Shown here: positions 45,261 to 54,511 of the stretch, piece after piece
How positions within the stretch are numbered: the first letter of the stretch is position 1
Layout of the letters: each line of letters begins with the position of its first letter
Origin: Clostridium sp. Cult3
GTDB lineage: Bacteria > Bacillota > Clostridia > Tissierellales > Tepidimicrobiaceae
Assembly (NCBI RefSeq): GCF_021655115.1
Contig: NZ_PPXY01000019.1
Coordinates: 1 to 64,000, forward strand
Direction of reading: 5' to 3'
Length of the DNA stretch: 64,000 bases
The notes under the pieces: model-generated
What the model was told of the DNA's origin: nothing
Seen by the model: the letters and a program-made list of their open reading frames with translations, nothing else
Database searches by the model: none
Program-made: the position numbers and the translations under genes

Positions 45261-45941
45261 CTATACATACCTTAGGCTTTCCTCATCCAGTATAATAATC
45301 TTCCTATGTCCTATTAGTTTTATCCAACCCATCTCTTGAAAATAGGATAATTTTCTACTTAAGGTCTCTTGACTCATGCCGATATGGGAAGCTAAATCCC
45401 CTTTGCTCATTTTTAGAAGGACTTCTCCCCTATCATCAGCTAAATCTAAAAGGGTTTCGGCAATTCTAGTTTCCACATCATGAACTCCTAGATGCTCTAT
45501 TAAATTTTCTGCCTTTCCCAATCTTTTACTTAATTCCTCCAACACCTTAAGGGCTATAGTGGGGTATTTTACCATTAGCCCTTTTAGCTTTTCTCCATCT
45601 ATTATACACACTGTAGTATATTCTAAAGCCTCTGCGTTGTCTGTCAAAGGTTCGTGTACAAATAGGGATAATTCTCCCATAAACTCTCCTGGACCTAATA
45701 CCCTAATCACTTGTTCTTTTCCCGAATCAGAAAATCTAGTTATTTTAACCTTTCCCTTATGGATTACAAACAAGCTTTCACCTTTGTCTCCAGCCATATA
45801 TATCATTTCGCCTTTTTCATATTGTCTACTATTTGTTATCCCTGCTACTTCTATCATTTCATCATAGGTCAATGTGCTAAATATAGGGACTATCTCTATG
45901 CAAGTCCTCTGTCTTCCTTCACTATTACAACCACAATCCAT
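45261..45941 (-). CDS. Crp/Fnr-family regulator
   Basis: 226 residues: cyclic-nucleotide-binding-like domain (about 20-135) and C-terminal Crp winged helix (about 150-220, SKGDLASHIGMSQETLSRKLSYF). Three N-terminal cysteines, C3, C5 and C14, are candidates for an Fe-S or metal site; the FNR spacing is not exact. The ATG at 45941 has AAGGAGG 7 nt upstream, so the longer frame, which runs into the ATPase gene, was rejected. Last gene of the HMA / P1B ATPase operon, and so probably its regulator, perhaps sensing redox or NO. Confidence 0.87.
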   Translation of the reverse strand: MDCGCNSEGRQRTCIEIVPIFSTLTYDEMIEVAGITNSRQYEKGEMIYMAGDKGESLFVIHKGKVKITRFSDSGKEQVIRVLGPGEFMGELSLFVHEPLTDNAEALEYTTVCIIDGEKLKGLMVKYPTIALKVLEELSKRLGKAENLIEHLGVHDVETRIAETLLDLADDRGEVLLKMSKGDLASHIGMSQETLSRKLSYFQEMGWIKLIGHRKIIILDEESLRYV

Positions 45942-45957
45942 AGGCCACCCTCCTTGG

Positions 45958-47829
45958 TTATACGGTAACTTGTCTTTTACCCTTTCTCTTATCACCGTAT
46001 CCTAAAAGTCTTACTGCGTTAATGATTACCAACAGTACACTTAGTTCATGGATAAGCATGCCGGAGGATAAAAATACTACCTTTCCTAATACTCCTGCTA
46101 TAAGTGCACCTGCTACTATTATAGCAAAATATATGTTTTGTTTCATATTTTTTACAGTAGCACGGCTTAATCCAATGGCATAGGATAGTTTATTTATTTC
46201 GTCAGACATCAATACTACATCGGCGGTTTCCATGGCTACATCGGTACCGGCACCACCTATGGCTATCCCTAAATCTGCAGATGCTAAAGCTGGAGCGTCA
46301 TTTACTCCATCTCCTACCATGGCCGTTGTCCCGAAAGTTTCCTGTAGATCTTTTAGTTTTGCTACCTTCTCCTCTGGAAGGAGTTCTGCATAGTATTCAT
46401 CAATTCCTAATTCCTTAGAAATCGCTCTTGCTGCCCTTTGATTGTCCCCAGTTAACATGACTACCTTTTCAATTCCTTGTTTTTTCAAATTCCTGATAAG
46501 TTCTTTTCCGTCTTCCCTTACAGTATCGGCAATGGATATAGCTCCTAACATATCCTGTTCATCTGCAATAAATATTACCGTTTGTCCTTGATCTTCTTCA
46601 TTCCTTACATAGTTTTCCTCTTCTACTGTTACTTTCACGTTATTTTCTGCTAATAGTTTCCTATTCCCTATTAAATAGTAATCTCCATTTATCCTTACCT
46701 TCAAACCTTGCCCAGTAATTATCTCTGATTGTTCAGGAGTTTCATTTGTTGACCCAAGCTTTTCCTCTCCCTGGGAAATAATAGCTCTAGCTAATGGATG
46801 CTCTGAGTAAGCTTCTCCAATAACAGCTATCTTTAGTAGTTCATCTTCTGTCATACCAAAAGCTTTTATTCTAGTCACCTTAGGCTTACCTTCTGTAAGG
46901 GTACCAGTTTTATCAAAGGCTAATACATTTACTTTTCCCAGTTCCTCCATTATCTCTCCGCCTTTAATTAGAACTCCATGTTTGGCTCCATTTCCAATAC
47001 CTGCTACTATAGATACTGGTGTGGATATAACCAAGGCACCTGGACAAGCAATTACCAGTAGGGTAAGGGATAAAACCAAATCCCTTGTAAATAAGAATAA
47101 TAATGCTGCTAATAGGATAATAGCTGGAGTGTAGTATCTGGAAAAAGTTTCGAGGAATTTCTGGGTTTTAGCCTTTTTATCTTGGGCTTCTTCTACCATT
47201 TCAAGAATCCTTGCAAAAGTTGTATCATCCCCAACTCTATCAGCTTTTATCTTAATATATCCTGATTCCACTATAGTGCCAGAAAATACCCTATCCTCCA
47301 TCACTTTATCTACGGGAATAGACTCCCCCGTAATGGCTGCCTGATTTACATAGGCATTTCCTTCCACTACAGTGCCATCTACGGATATCTTCTCTCCTGG
47401 CTTAACTAATACTATATCACCTTTGATTACTTCATCAGGGGAGATTTCAAACTCTTCCCCATTCCTTATTACTCTAGATATATCTGGGGCTAAATCCAAT
47501 AATGCCTTTATAGAGGATCTGGTTTTCTCTATAGTCTTAGATTCCAAATACTCTCCTAACATAAATAGAAAAGTTACAGCAGCAGCCTCCCAATATTCTC
47601 CTATAAACAATGCCCCAAGTACAGCCAAAGTCACCAATGCATCAATCCCCACTATTTTATACCTTAATGCTGATAGGGCATTTTTCATAATAGGCAGTCC
47701 TGCCACAAAGGCTGCAACAATCATGAATATATTTGCTATGGTTATATCTATTGTTGTATTCTTTAATATAAAGGATATTAGGATCAATATCCCTGACAAT
47801 ATTACTCTTTGACCTTTACTAATCCTCAC
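45958..47829 (-). CDS. Heavy-metal P1B-type ATPase with CPG motif
   Basis: 623 residues with eight predicted helices. The phosphorylated aspartate is D306 in DKTGTLT; TGES, SEHPLARAI, MLTGDN and GDGVNDAPAL are all present. The ion-selecting membrane motif is C262-P263-G264, not the usual CPC, so the metal cannot be assigned by rule. No metal-binding domain is fused at the N-terminus; a separate 71-residue HMA protein is encoded 21 nt upstream. GTG start with GGGGGAG upstream. The regulator and the neighbouring hemerythrin protein suggest export of iron, zinc or cobalt, or a redox-linked metal. Confidence 0.88.
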   Translation of the reverse strand: MRISKGQRVILSGILILISFILKNTTIDITIANIFMIVAAFVAGLPIMKNALSALRYKIVGIDALVTLAVLGALFIGEYWEAAAVTFLFMLGEYLESKTIEKTRSSIKALLDLAPDISRVIRNGEEFEISPDEVIKGDIVLVKPGEKISVDGTVVEGNAYVNQAAITGESIPVDKVMEDRVFSGTIVESGYIKIKADRVGDDTTFARILEMVEEAQDKKAKTQKFLETFSRYYTPAIILLAALLFLFTRDLVLSLTLLVIACPGALVISTPVSIVAGIGNGAKHGVLIKGGEIMEELGKVNVLAFDKTGTLTEGKPKVTRIKAFGMTEDELLKIAVIGEAYSEHPLARAIISQGEEKLGSTNETPEQSEIITGQGLKVRINGDYYLIGNRKLLAENNVKVTVEEENYVRNEEDQGQTVIFIADEQDMLGAISIADTVREDGKELIRNLKKQGIEKVVMLTGDNQRAARAISKELGIDEYYAELLPEEKVAKLKDLQETFGTTAMVGDGVNDAPALASADLGIAIGGAGTDVAMETADVVLMSDEINKLSYAIGLSRATVKNMKQNIYFAIIVAGALIAGVLGKVVFLSSGMLIHELSVLLVIINAVRLLGYGDKRKGKRQVTV

Positions 47830-47850
47830 CCTACTCCCCCTCTCTAAAAA

Positions 47851-48066
47851 TTATTTTTCTCCTAATACTTGATAACCTAATCTTTCGATAATAAGTTTAA
47901 TATCTTCCGATTCTACTATGGATTCATCAAAAGTAACCTTTACCTTACTGGAGTTAAATAGTACTTCATATTTTTCTACTCCCTTAGTCTTTTTTAATGC
48001 GCCTTCTATTTTCATGGTACAAGATGGGCATGTTAATGTACTTAGTTTATAAGTTTTTGTTGTCAT
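47851..48066 (-). CDS. HMA-domain metal chaperone (CopZ-like)
   Basis: 71-residue single HMA domain. The metal site is C13 and C16 in LTCPSC, close to the MxCxxC pattern of copper chaperones, though with P and S between the cysteines. It probably hands a metal ion to the P1B ATPase encoded just downstream, replacing the N-terminal domain that enzyme lacks. GAGGAGG precedes the ATG. First gene of the operon. Confidence 0.85.
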   Translation of the reverse strand: MTTKTYKLSTLTCPSCTMKIEGALKKTKGVEKYEVLFNSSKVKVTFDESIVESEDIKLIIERLGYQVLGEK

Positions 48067-48159
48067 TTTGCATCCTCCTCATTTTTTAATCATTTCTATT
48101 TTGTATCTTTATTATAAAAAATATTAATCCTCATTTCTTTGACCTAAATCAAAAATAAA

Positions 48160-48186
48160 AAAATCTAGGTTAAATACCTAGATTTT
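48160..48186 (-). terminator. Terminator of the EAL pseudogene
   Basis: AAAATCTAGGT / ACCTAGATTTT, an 11-bp stem with a 5-nt loop, followed on the minus strand by a TTTTTTTATTTTTG tract. Confidence 0.75.
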
Positions 48187-49485
48187 TAGTCCAATAATTT
48201 TTCAAATTCCTTTGCTGGAATTGGTTTGCTAAAATAATAGCCTTGGGCTATATCGCAGTCTATTTCTTCTAATATATCCAACTGCTCCTTAGTTTCTACG
48301 CCTTCAGCTGTTACCAATATATTGAATTGCTTTGCTAATAATGCTATAGTCCTTGAAATAGCCCTATTCTTTTCATTTTTTTCTATATCCCATATAAACG
48401 CCCTATCTATTTTTATTTCATCAATATTCATCTCTTTTAGATAGCTTAAACTGGAATAACCTGTACCAAAATCATCCATAATGACAAATACCCCTAATTC
48501 TTTCAACTTGTTTAATACACCTATAGTATATTCAATATCGGATATAGCAGTAGTTTCCGTTATCTCTAATCCAAGATACTCCGGTCTTAACCTTGTTTCA
48601 GCCAATATATTTGATACTATATCTAAAAAATTGTAATACTGAAATTGTCTAGCAGAGATATTTACAGAAACTCTCCTAGGCTTATAACCCATTTGGATCC
48701 ACTTTTTGTTTTGTAGGCAAGCTTCCCTCAACACCCATTCTCCAATAGGAAATATTAATCCTGTCTCTTCCGATAGTGGAATGAACTTATCGGGAAATAT
48801 CAATCCCCTATTAGGATTATCCCATCGGATCAAAGCTTCCATTCCAACTATTTCCTTACTTCTAATATCTATTTTCGGCTGATAGTATAATAGGAACTCA
48901 TCATTAGTTACTGCTTGTCTTAATTCATTCAATATAGTTAAGTTTTCATATTCCCTTTTCCCTCTGATTGTATCGAGGAACCATAATTGCAAAAGGAATA
49001 TTCCTTATCTTGTCCTCATTAATATCTCCCACTTGGTAGGCGACCCTAGCCCCTTTTAGATCTTCTATTCCCTTTATATGTTCTGTATCTTTTCTTATGA
49101 ATATAGCACTAGAATTGACTATAGTAGATTGAGTAAATAGATACTTACCTTCTCTACTGGGGATTTTAGACATACCTTGAATAACATCTACTCGTTGGTT
49201 TTCAAGAGCAATAACTGCATCAGACCACCTCATAGGGATTAATTGTATTTCTATGTCCATAGCTTCACCTATGGATTCCATTACATCTATATTAAATCCC
49301 TTATATTTGCCTTTATCATCGATAAATTCATATGGCGGAAAATTGCTATCACCTGCAATTTTTAGTATAGGTTTGTCTTTATCTTCTATGGGTTTATCTA
49401 CTTTAATATTCTGATAACTATAGAACAATAAAACACAGAGGAAAGCAACCCCAATACTGATAACTATTATCCATGTCTTTTTCAT
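48186..49485 (-). pseudogene. Remnant of a substrate-binding / EAL signalling protein (internal deletion and frameshift)
   Basis: The 5' part (49485 to about 48946) encodes a signal-anchor (about 5-25) and the first 140 residues of a bacterial type-3 solute-binding domain (GDSNFPPYEFIDDKGKYKGF). That frame ends at a TGA soon after VPRYNQ. The 3' part (48992 to 48186) is a complete EAL domain in another frame, beginning near REYENLTILNELRQ, with EALIRW and DDFGTG intact. Relatives have the rest of the binding domain, a membrane helix, often PAS, and a GGDEF domain between these parts. All are missing here, so a deletion joined the two ends out of frame. The EAL part could still be made from an internal TTG, but lacks a good ribosome site. 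Confidence 0.75.
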
Positions 49486-49658
49486 TTGAATTCACCCTTT
49501 ATAACTATGTAATTAAAAGGTATGTATTATATAATTCAACATATTTTTATAAAATCCTTCTATTTACGATTATTATCAATTGTCATAGTAAAAAGATTTT
49601 TATCATCTTAAGCATAGGCACAAATCTAGGCTTTAAAGAAAACAAATTATATAAAAAG

Positions 49659-49687
49659 CAGGTCAAAAAGCATTGCTCTTTGACCTG
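49659..49687 (-). terminator. Terminator of the SorC / methionine gamma-lyase operon
   Basis: CAGGTCAAA (49659-49667) with TTTGACCTG (49679-49687), followed on the minus strand by CTTTTTATATAA. It lies 41 nt beyond the lyase stop. Confidence 0.7.
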
Positions 49688-49728
49688 TTTTAATTTAATG
49701 GGGAGTATTAATATATAAAATTATGATT

Positions 49729-50928
49729 TTATATCAGTTTATCAAGAGCTTGCTTAAGATCGGTAATTATATCTTCCGCATTTTCTAGCCCTACTGATAA
49801 TCTTATTAACCCTTCTGAAATACCACTAGCTTGTCTTTCTTCCGGTGTATATGGTGAATGAGTCATGGAAGCTGGATGTTGAATTAACGTTTCAGCATCT
49901 CCTAAGCTTACTGCCAATGTACATAATTCCACTGTATTCATCAGCTTTTTCCCTGCTTCTATTCCGCCTTTTACTTCAAAAGCAATCATAGCCCCAGGTA
50001 ATCTCATCTGTTTTTTAGCTAATTCATATTGGGGAAAGCTCTTCAATCCAGGATACATAACAACTTCTACTGCTGGATGGTATTCTAAAAACTCAGCAAC
50101 TTTTTGTGCATTTTCGCAATGTCTTTCCATACGTAAATCCAATGTTTTCATACCACGGTTGATTAAAAATGCATCAAATGGACTTAATACAGAGCCAGTC
50201 ATATAATGTCTTCCTATTGATTTTACTTCATTCATATATTCCTGTGATCCTACTGCAAAACCTGCAATTACATCTCCATGACCGTTTAAATATTTTGTTG
50301 CAGAATGAACAACCACATCTGCACCTAATTCTAATGGTCTTTGTAGATTTGGACTACAGTAAGTATTGTCTACTATCACCATACAACCTTCTTTTTCATG
50401 GGCTATTTTAGATATAGCTTCTATATCGGAAATTAGCATATTAGGATTAGCTGGAGTTTCCAAATAGACTACCTTCGTATTTTCTTTCATGGCTTTCCTT
50501 ACATTTTCAGGATCTGATGTATCTACAAAGGTAACCTCTACTCCATAGCGAGTTAAGCCATGGCTTAAAAAATCAAAGGTACAGCCATAAAGTGTTTTTG
50601 CAGCAACAATATGATCTCCTGCCCTTACCGCTGCCCAAAGCACCCCTGTAATAGCCCCTATCCCTGAAGCAAAAGAAACTGCTACCTCTCCATTTTCTAA
50701 TATAGCAAGTTTTTCTTCTACTTGAGTATTAGTTGGATTCCCACCACGTGTATATATATATCCTTCTTCTTCCTCAGCAAATCTTCTACCTCCTTGCTCT
50801 GCAGAATCAAATATAAAGGTAGATGTTTGATATATTGGTGTAGCTAAAGCACCATATTTGTTTTTTTCATAACCACCATGTATTGCCTTTGTACTAAAAC
50901 CTAAACTTTTTAAATCTTCTCTGTTCAT
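49729..50928 (-). CDS. Methionine gamma-lyase, copy 2
   Basis: 399-residue PLP enzyme, very similar along its whole length to the copy at 16924-18108. PLP lysine K212 in [12 protein letters not shown]114 and C116 in LYGCTF fall at exactly the numbers of the well-studied Pseudomonas enzyme. Such enzymes split methionine and also other S-substituted homocysteines. GGGGGA precedes the ATG. It is 25 nt after the SorC regulator and at the end of the nucleoside-salvage cluster, so its natural substrate may come from that pathway rather than being free methionine. Confidence 0.87.
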   Translation of the reverse strand: MNREDLKSLGFSTKAIHGGYEKNKYGALATPIYQTSTFIFDSAEQGGRRFAEEEEGYIYTRGGNPTNTQVEEKLAILENGEVAVSFASGIGAITGVLWAAVRAGDHIVAAKTLYGCTFDFLSHGLTRYGVEVTFVDTSDPENVRKAMKENTKVVYLETPANPNMLISDIEAISKIAHEKEGCMVIVDNTYCSPNLQRPLELGADVVVHSATKYLNGHGDVIAGFAVGSQEYMNEVKSIGRHYMTGSVLSPFDAFLINRGMKTLDLRMERHCENAQKVAEFLEYHPAVEVVMYPGLKSFPQYELAKKQMRLPGAMIAFEVKGGIEAGKKLMNTVELCTLAVSLGDAETLIQHPASMTHSPYTPEERQASGISEGLIRLSVGLENAEDIITDLKQALDKLI

Positions 50929-50953
50929 ATAAAGTCCCCCTAATCTTTATTAG

Positions 50954-51892
50954 TTAACAATGATAAATCAATCTTTTAGCCATATCGCTATCAGTAATTA
51001 ATACATCTAAATAATTTCCTCTTAATGCACCTAGAATAGCATCATATTTTTTCTCTCCACCTGCTATTCCTACAACTAAGGCATCATTTTTGTTCTCTAA
51101 AATATCATATCCTATTGTCCTATCATAATAATTATGTCTTATGGGATTTCCATCTTTGTCAAACCACCTAAATCCAATATCGCCAACACATCCTTGAGAG
51201 AATAGATGTTTTTTGTATTCTTCATTTAAATGTTCTTCCCGGTGTAATTGTGTATCTTCCTTTAGCTCTCCAATTCCAGCTATTATGATATTACACTTTC
51301 CCATATTTTCAAAAGTCTCTTTTAAATTGCTATCAGACATAAAGGCATCTTTTATTTTTTTACTTTCTACAATGGCTGGAGCATATAAAATATGGGAGTC
51401 ACCTCCTAATTTTTTCCCAATGGTCCTTGTTATTTCATCAGCCTGTAAATCAGTATAAGCTATATTTAAACCACCAATTAATTGTACTGCTGACACATTT
51501 AATTTTTCATTATAGGAAAGTCTCTTTGCCACCTCAGACAATGTCCTACCCCAAGTTACACCTATCATATCGTCCTTTGTAAGTATGCCTTCTAAATATT
51601 CAGCTCCAGCTATCCCCAATGCTCCATAAATTGTATTATCATCTATAGGAGTAATAACTACAGATTGTCTTAAACTAAACTTATCCTCTAATTTGTTTTC
51701 CAGTTCAACATTGTATTTATCCATATCGTTAATTTTTATCTGTACTATATTATCTTCTAATGCCCTTTTCAATATTCTATTGACTCTTTGTCTGGACATA
51801 TTCATTTTTTTTGCAATTTCACCTTGAGTCAATCCTTTTTTATAATAGTAATACGATACCTTTACCATTTCTTTATTTTTATATATTGACAT
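50954..51892 (-). CDS. SorC/DeoR-type sugar-phosphate-binding regulator
   Basis: 312 residues. N-terminal helix-turn-helix at about 10-45 (YYKKGLTQGEIAKKM, then SRQRVNRILK), then a SorC-type effector domain (about 60-310) with VTWGRTLSEVAKRL and GLNIAYTDLQADE. These regulators usually sense a phosphorylated sugar, which fits a pathway through 5-substituted ribose and ribulose 1-phosphates. The ATG at 51892 has GGGGGG 6 nt upstream; the longer frame starts before that site. It is probably autoregulated and controls the lyase and the upstream salvage genes. A decayed copy lies at 63071-63285. Confidence 0.88.
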   Translation of the reverse strand: MSIYKNKEMVKVSYYYYKKGLTQGEIAKKMNMSRQRVNRILKRALEDNIVQIKINDMDKYNVELENKLEDKFSLRQSVVITPIDDNTIYGALGIAGAEYLEGILTKDDMIGVTWGRTLSEVAKRLSYNEKLNVSAVQLIGGLNIAYTDLQADEITRTIGKKLGGDSHILYAPAIVESKKIKDAFMSDSNLKETFENMGKCNIIIAGIGELKEDTQLHREEHLNEEYKKHLFSQGCVGDIGFRWFDKDGNPIRHNYYDRTIGYDILENKNDALVVGIAGGEKKYDAILGALRGNYLDVLITDSDMAKRLIYHC

Positions 51893-51904
51893 TTTAGTCC
51901 CCCC

Positions 51905-51925
51905 GTTATATTTGCTCACTCAATG
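51905..51925 (-). promoter_or_regulatory. Conserved leader block, candidate SorC operator
   Basis: A 21-nt block (plus strand core ATTTGCTCACTCA) matches the leader of the decayed SorC gene at 63298-63318 in 19 of 21 positions, while the sequence between it and the -10 box is not conserved. Position just after the transcription start suits a repressor site. Confidence 0.5.
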
Positions 51926-51951
51926 TTTATATGTCATAATTTGGTTAATTT

Positions 51952-51980
51952 ATTATAGCATAAAGTAATTTAAAAGACAA
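51952..51980 (-). promoter_or_regulatory. Promoter of the SorC / methionine gamma-lyase operon
   Basis: On the minus strand TTGTCT (51980-51975), a 17-nt spacer, and TATAAT (51957-51952). The same layout is kept before the decayed SorC copy. Confidence 0.7.
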
Positions 51981-52092
51981 AATTCCTTCAAGAATTCTCG
52001 CAATGTTCAAATAACTACTTTCTGGGGAAAAAGGGCTATACCAAGATAAACTTTTTACATATGCCAAATTATCCCTTAACAAGGACTCAGTA

Positions 52093-53256
52093 TTATTTCG
52101 CCAATTCAAGTATGCCCAATACAGCACTCTTATCAAGCTTTACAAATCTACCTACTGTACCGTTTTTTGTACATTTTTCAGCCATTAACTCAAATTGATC
52201 ATAGGGAATACCCTCATCTTTTAGTTTTACAGGAATATTGATATCCTTTAAAAATTCTTCAAATCTTTCTATTCCTGTTAAAGCTACTTCTTCGTCTGTT
52301 TTTGATTCAGCATCAATATTAAATACATTTTTTGCAAATTGTACAAATCTATCTATATTCTTTTTATACACATATTTCATCCATGCAGGAAGAATCATTG
52401 CTAAAGTAACACCATGGGTTGTCCCATAAAGGGCAGTTATTTCATGTCCAATTCTATGACTCGCCCAATCCTCATCTCTACCCAATCCTAGTATTCCTGA
52501 ATGGGCCATGGTTCCACACAACATTATCTCCGCCCTAGCATTGTAGTCATTAGGATTTTCCAATAATTTATATGCATTTGAAATTACAGCCCTCATAGTT
52601 CCTTCACATAAGTTGTCAGTAAGCTCCACATTTTCAGTGTTTGTAAAGTATCTTTCCATTACATGGGACAATATATCCACAGCTCCTGCAAAAGTTTGTC
52701 TTTCTGATAGTGTTAAGGTAAGCTCTGGATTTAATATTGCAAATTTAGGTCTTAATAAATCATCTTCAAGACCTAATTTTTGTTTAGTTTCTTCATTAGT
52801 AATGATAGTTGCATTACTACTTTCACTTCCAGATGCTGATATAGTCAAAACAACACCTATAGGTAAAGCTTTAGTCAGCGCTTTTCCCTGAACATATAAG
52901 TCCCATACATCACCTTCTGCATATACTCCAGCTGCTATAGCCTTAGATGAATCTATTACACTTCCTCCACCTACAGCTAATATAAAGTCGACCTTTTCTT
53001 CCTTACATAGCTTTATTCCTTCTCTAACTAAACTTAGTTTAGGATTTGGAGTTACACCAGAAAATTCAACAACTTCAATATCCTTTTCTTTCAAAATTTT
53101 CATAATTTGATCATATAATCCTGATCTCTTTATACTACCCCCTCCATAATGAAGAAGTAACTTCTTCACATGTTCAGATAAAGATTCTGTAATCCTTGAT
53201 ACAGAATCTTTGCCAAATACTAATTTGGTAGGATTATAGTAATAAAAGCTATTCAA
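52093..53256 (-). CDS. Iron-containing alcohol dehydrogenase
   Basis: 387-residue group III alcohol dehydrogenase of the butanol-dehydrogenase kind. GGGSVIDSSKAIAAG binds NAD(P), and the metal ligands are in GAVDILSHVMERYF and in the HRIGHEITALYGTTHG segment. A TTG at 53256, 6 nt after AGGAGGAGG, is the likely start; the upstream ATG lies within that ribosome site. Placed after the aldolase and isomerase, it probably reduces the aldehyde released by the aldolase (acetaldehyde, or methylthio-acetaldehyde) and so reoxidises NAD(P)H. Confidence 0.88.
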   Translation of the reverse strand: MNSFYYYNPTKLVFGKDSVSRITESLSEHVKKLLLHYGGGSIKRSGLYDQIMKILKEKDIEVVEFSGVTPNPKLSLVREGIKLCKEEKVDFILAVGGGSVIDSSKAIAAGVYAEGDVWDLYVQGKALTKALPIGVVLTISASGSESSNATIITNEETKQKLGLEDDLLRPKFAILNPELTLTLSERQTFAGAVDILSHVMERYFTNTENVELTDNLCEGTMRAVISNAYKLLENPNDYNARAEIMLCGTMAHSGILGLGRDEDWASHRIGHEITALYGTTHGVTLAMILPAWMKYVYKKNIDRFVQFAKNVFNIDAESKTDEEVALTGIERFEEFLKDINIPVKLKDEGIPYDQFELMAEKCTKNGTVGRFVKLDKSAVLGILELAK

Positions 53257-53346
53257 ATTTATCCTCCTCCTCATTCCAATTAGAGTTATGTCTATCATTT
53301 GTAAGATATGGGAAAATGATCTTTTCCAATGATGCTAATCTTTTTC

Positions 53347-54399
53347 CTAGTAATAATCCTCTACTTCCGTCTCAAAATATCTATCCAAATCATATGGTGT
53401 CAAAATTCCTTTATCTGTAACAACACCACTTACTAAATGGGGAGGAGTAATATCAAAGGATGGATAATACCCTTTAACGCCTTCCATTGTAGTCTTTATA
53501 CCTCTAAATTCAAGAACTTGTTGAGGATCCCTTTCCTCAATTTTTACTTGTGAAATCGTCTTGTAATCTCCATCTGGAATTCCAGTTACAAAGTATGGTA
53601 CTCCGGAATATTTAGCTGCAATTGCTATTTGCAAAGTTCCTATTTTATTTACTATATGACCATCCATACATATTGAATCTGCTGCAGATGTAAATAAATC
53701 TATCCCCTTTGTCTGCATGGTAAATGCTGGCATATTATCAGTAATCACAGTAGTATCAAATCCTTGATCATAGGCTACACTAGCTGTAAGTCTAGCTCCT
53801 TGCAAATAAGGTCTAGTTTCAGGGCAAAATAGTTTAATGTTTTTATTTCTTTTTTTAGCTTCCTTCAACATCATACCAACTATGGTTTCACCAAAACATT
53901 GGGTCATTATATTACCATTGTCCGGGAACATATCAACAAGGTATTCTGCAACAATTCCTATTCGTGAATAACGTTTATTCATAGAAGTAACAGTATGTTC
54001 GAAAATAGCTTCATCAACCTTTTTACTATTTTCCATTGCATCATAAGCCACATCTAAACATCTATTAACTACTTGACCCATTCTATTTGCCGTTGTAGGT
54101 CTTGCATGTGATAATCTATATGCTGCATCCTTTAAATATTCTTTTTGTTTTTCTTCTGTTAAATCCCTACATTCATAGGCTGCCAATGCCATACCCATTC
54201 CTGCAGCTGTATATGGTCCTGCACTTTGAGTTACCATATCTTTAATTGCCCTTGCTACCTCTTCATGGGTAGTACATGTAACAAATATTGTTTCAGTTGG
54301 ATAAATTCTTCTATCTAAAATTTTCACCTTTCCATCTTCATACCAAGCTACATTTTCATATCTAAGCATAAATGCTAAATCCTTATCTGCGCGTTCCAT
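53347..54399 (-). CDS. MtnA/eIF2B-type sugar-1-phosphate isomerase
   Basis: 350-residue protein of the eIF2B-alpha / methylthioribose-1-phosphate isomerase family. C168 in IMTQCFG and D241 in AADSICMDG match the catalytic cysteine and aspartate of MtnA, and VNKIGTLQIAIAAKYSGVPYFV follows as in the family. It should convert a 5-substituted ribose 1-phosphate (methylthio- or deoxy-) to the ribulose 1-phosphate. Sequence is not close enough to tell MtnA from the 5-deoxyribose isomerase DrdI. It lies between the aldolase and the dehydrogenase that would use its product. Confidence 0.85.
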   Translation of the reverse strand: MERADKDLAFMLRYENVAWYEDGKVKILDRRIYPTETIFVTCTTHEEVARAIKDMVTQSAGPYTAAGMGMALAAYECRDLTEEKQKEYLKDAAYRLSHARPTTANRMGQVVNRCLDVAYDAMENSKKVDEAIFEHTVTSMNKRYSRIGIVAEYLVDMFPDNGNIMTQCFGETIVGMMLKEAKKRNKNIKLFCPETRPYLQGARLTASVAYDQGFDTTVITDNMPAFTMQTKGIDLFTSAADSICMDGHIVNKIGTLQIAIAAKYSGVPYFVTGIPDGDYKTISQVKIEERDPQQVLEFRGIKTTMEGVKGYYPSFDITPPHLVSGVVTDKGILTPYDLDRYFETEVEDYY

Positions 54400-54511
54400 A
54401 TATCTCCTACCTTTCTTTTCTTCTTTATCTTGTTTTATTTCCTTTAATTTTTAGAATTTCAGTAATGATCGCTAACATCTTGCCCCTCTCTTTAGTCGAT
54501 GATTTTATCTA

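Noticed and set aside
47372-47812. Plus-strand frame of 146 residues
   Set aside because: Antisense to the P1B ATPase N-terminal half; no ribosome site.
51945-52136. Minus-strand frame of 63 residues between the dehydrogenase and SorC
   Set aside because: Starts inside the dehydrogenase in another frame, has no ribosome site, and overlaps the SorC promoter.
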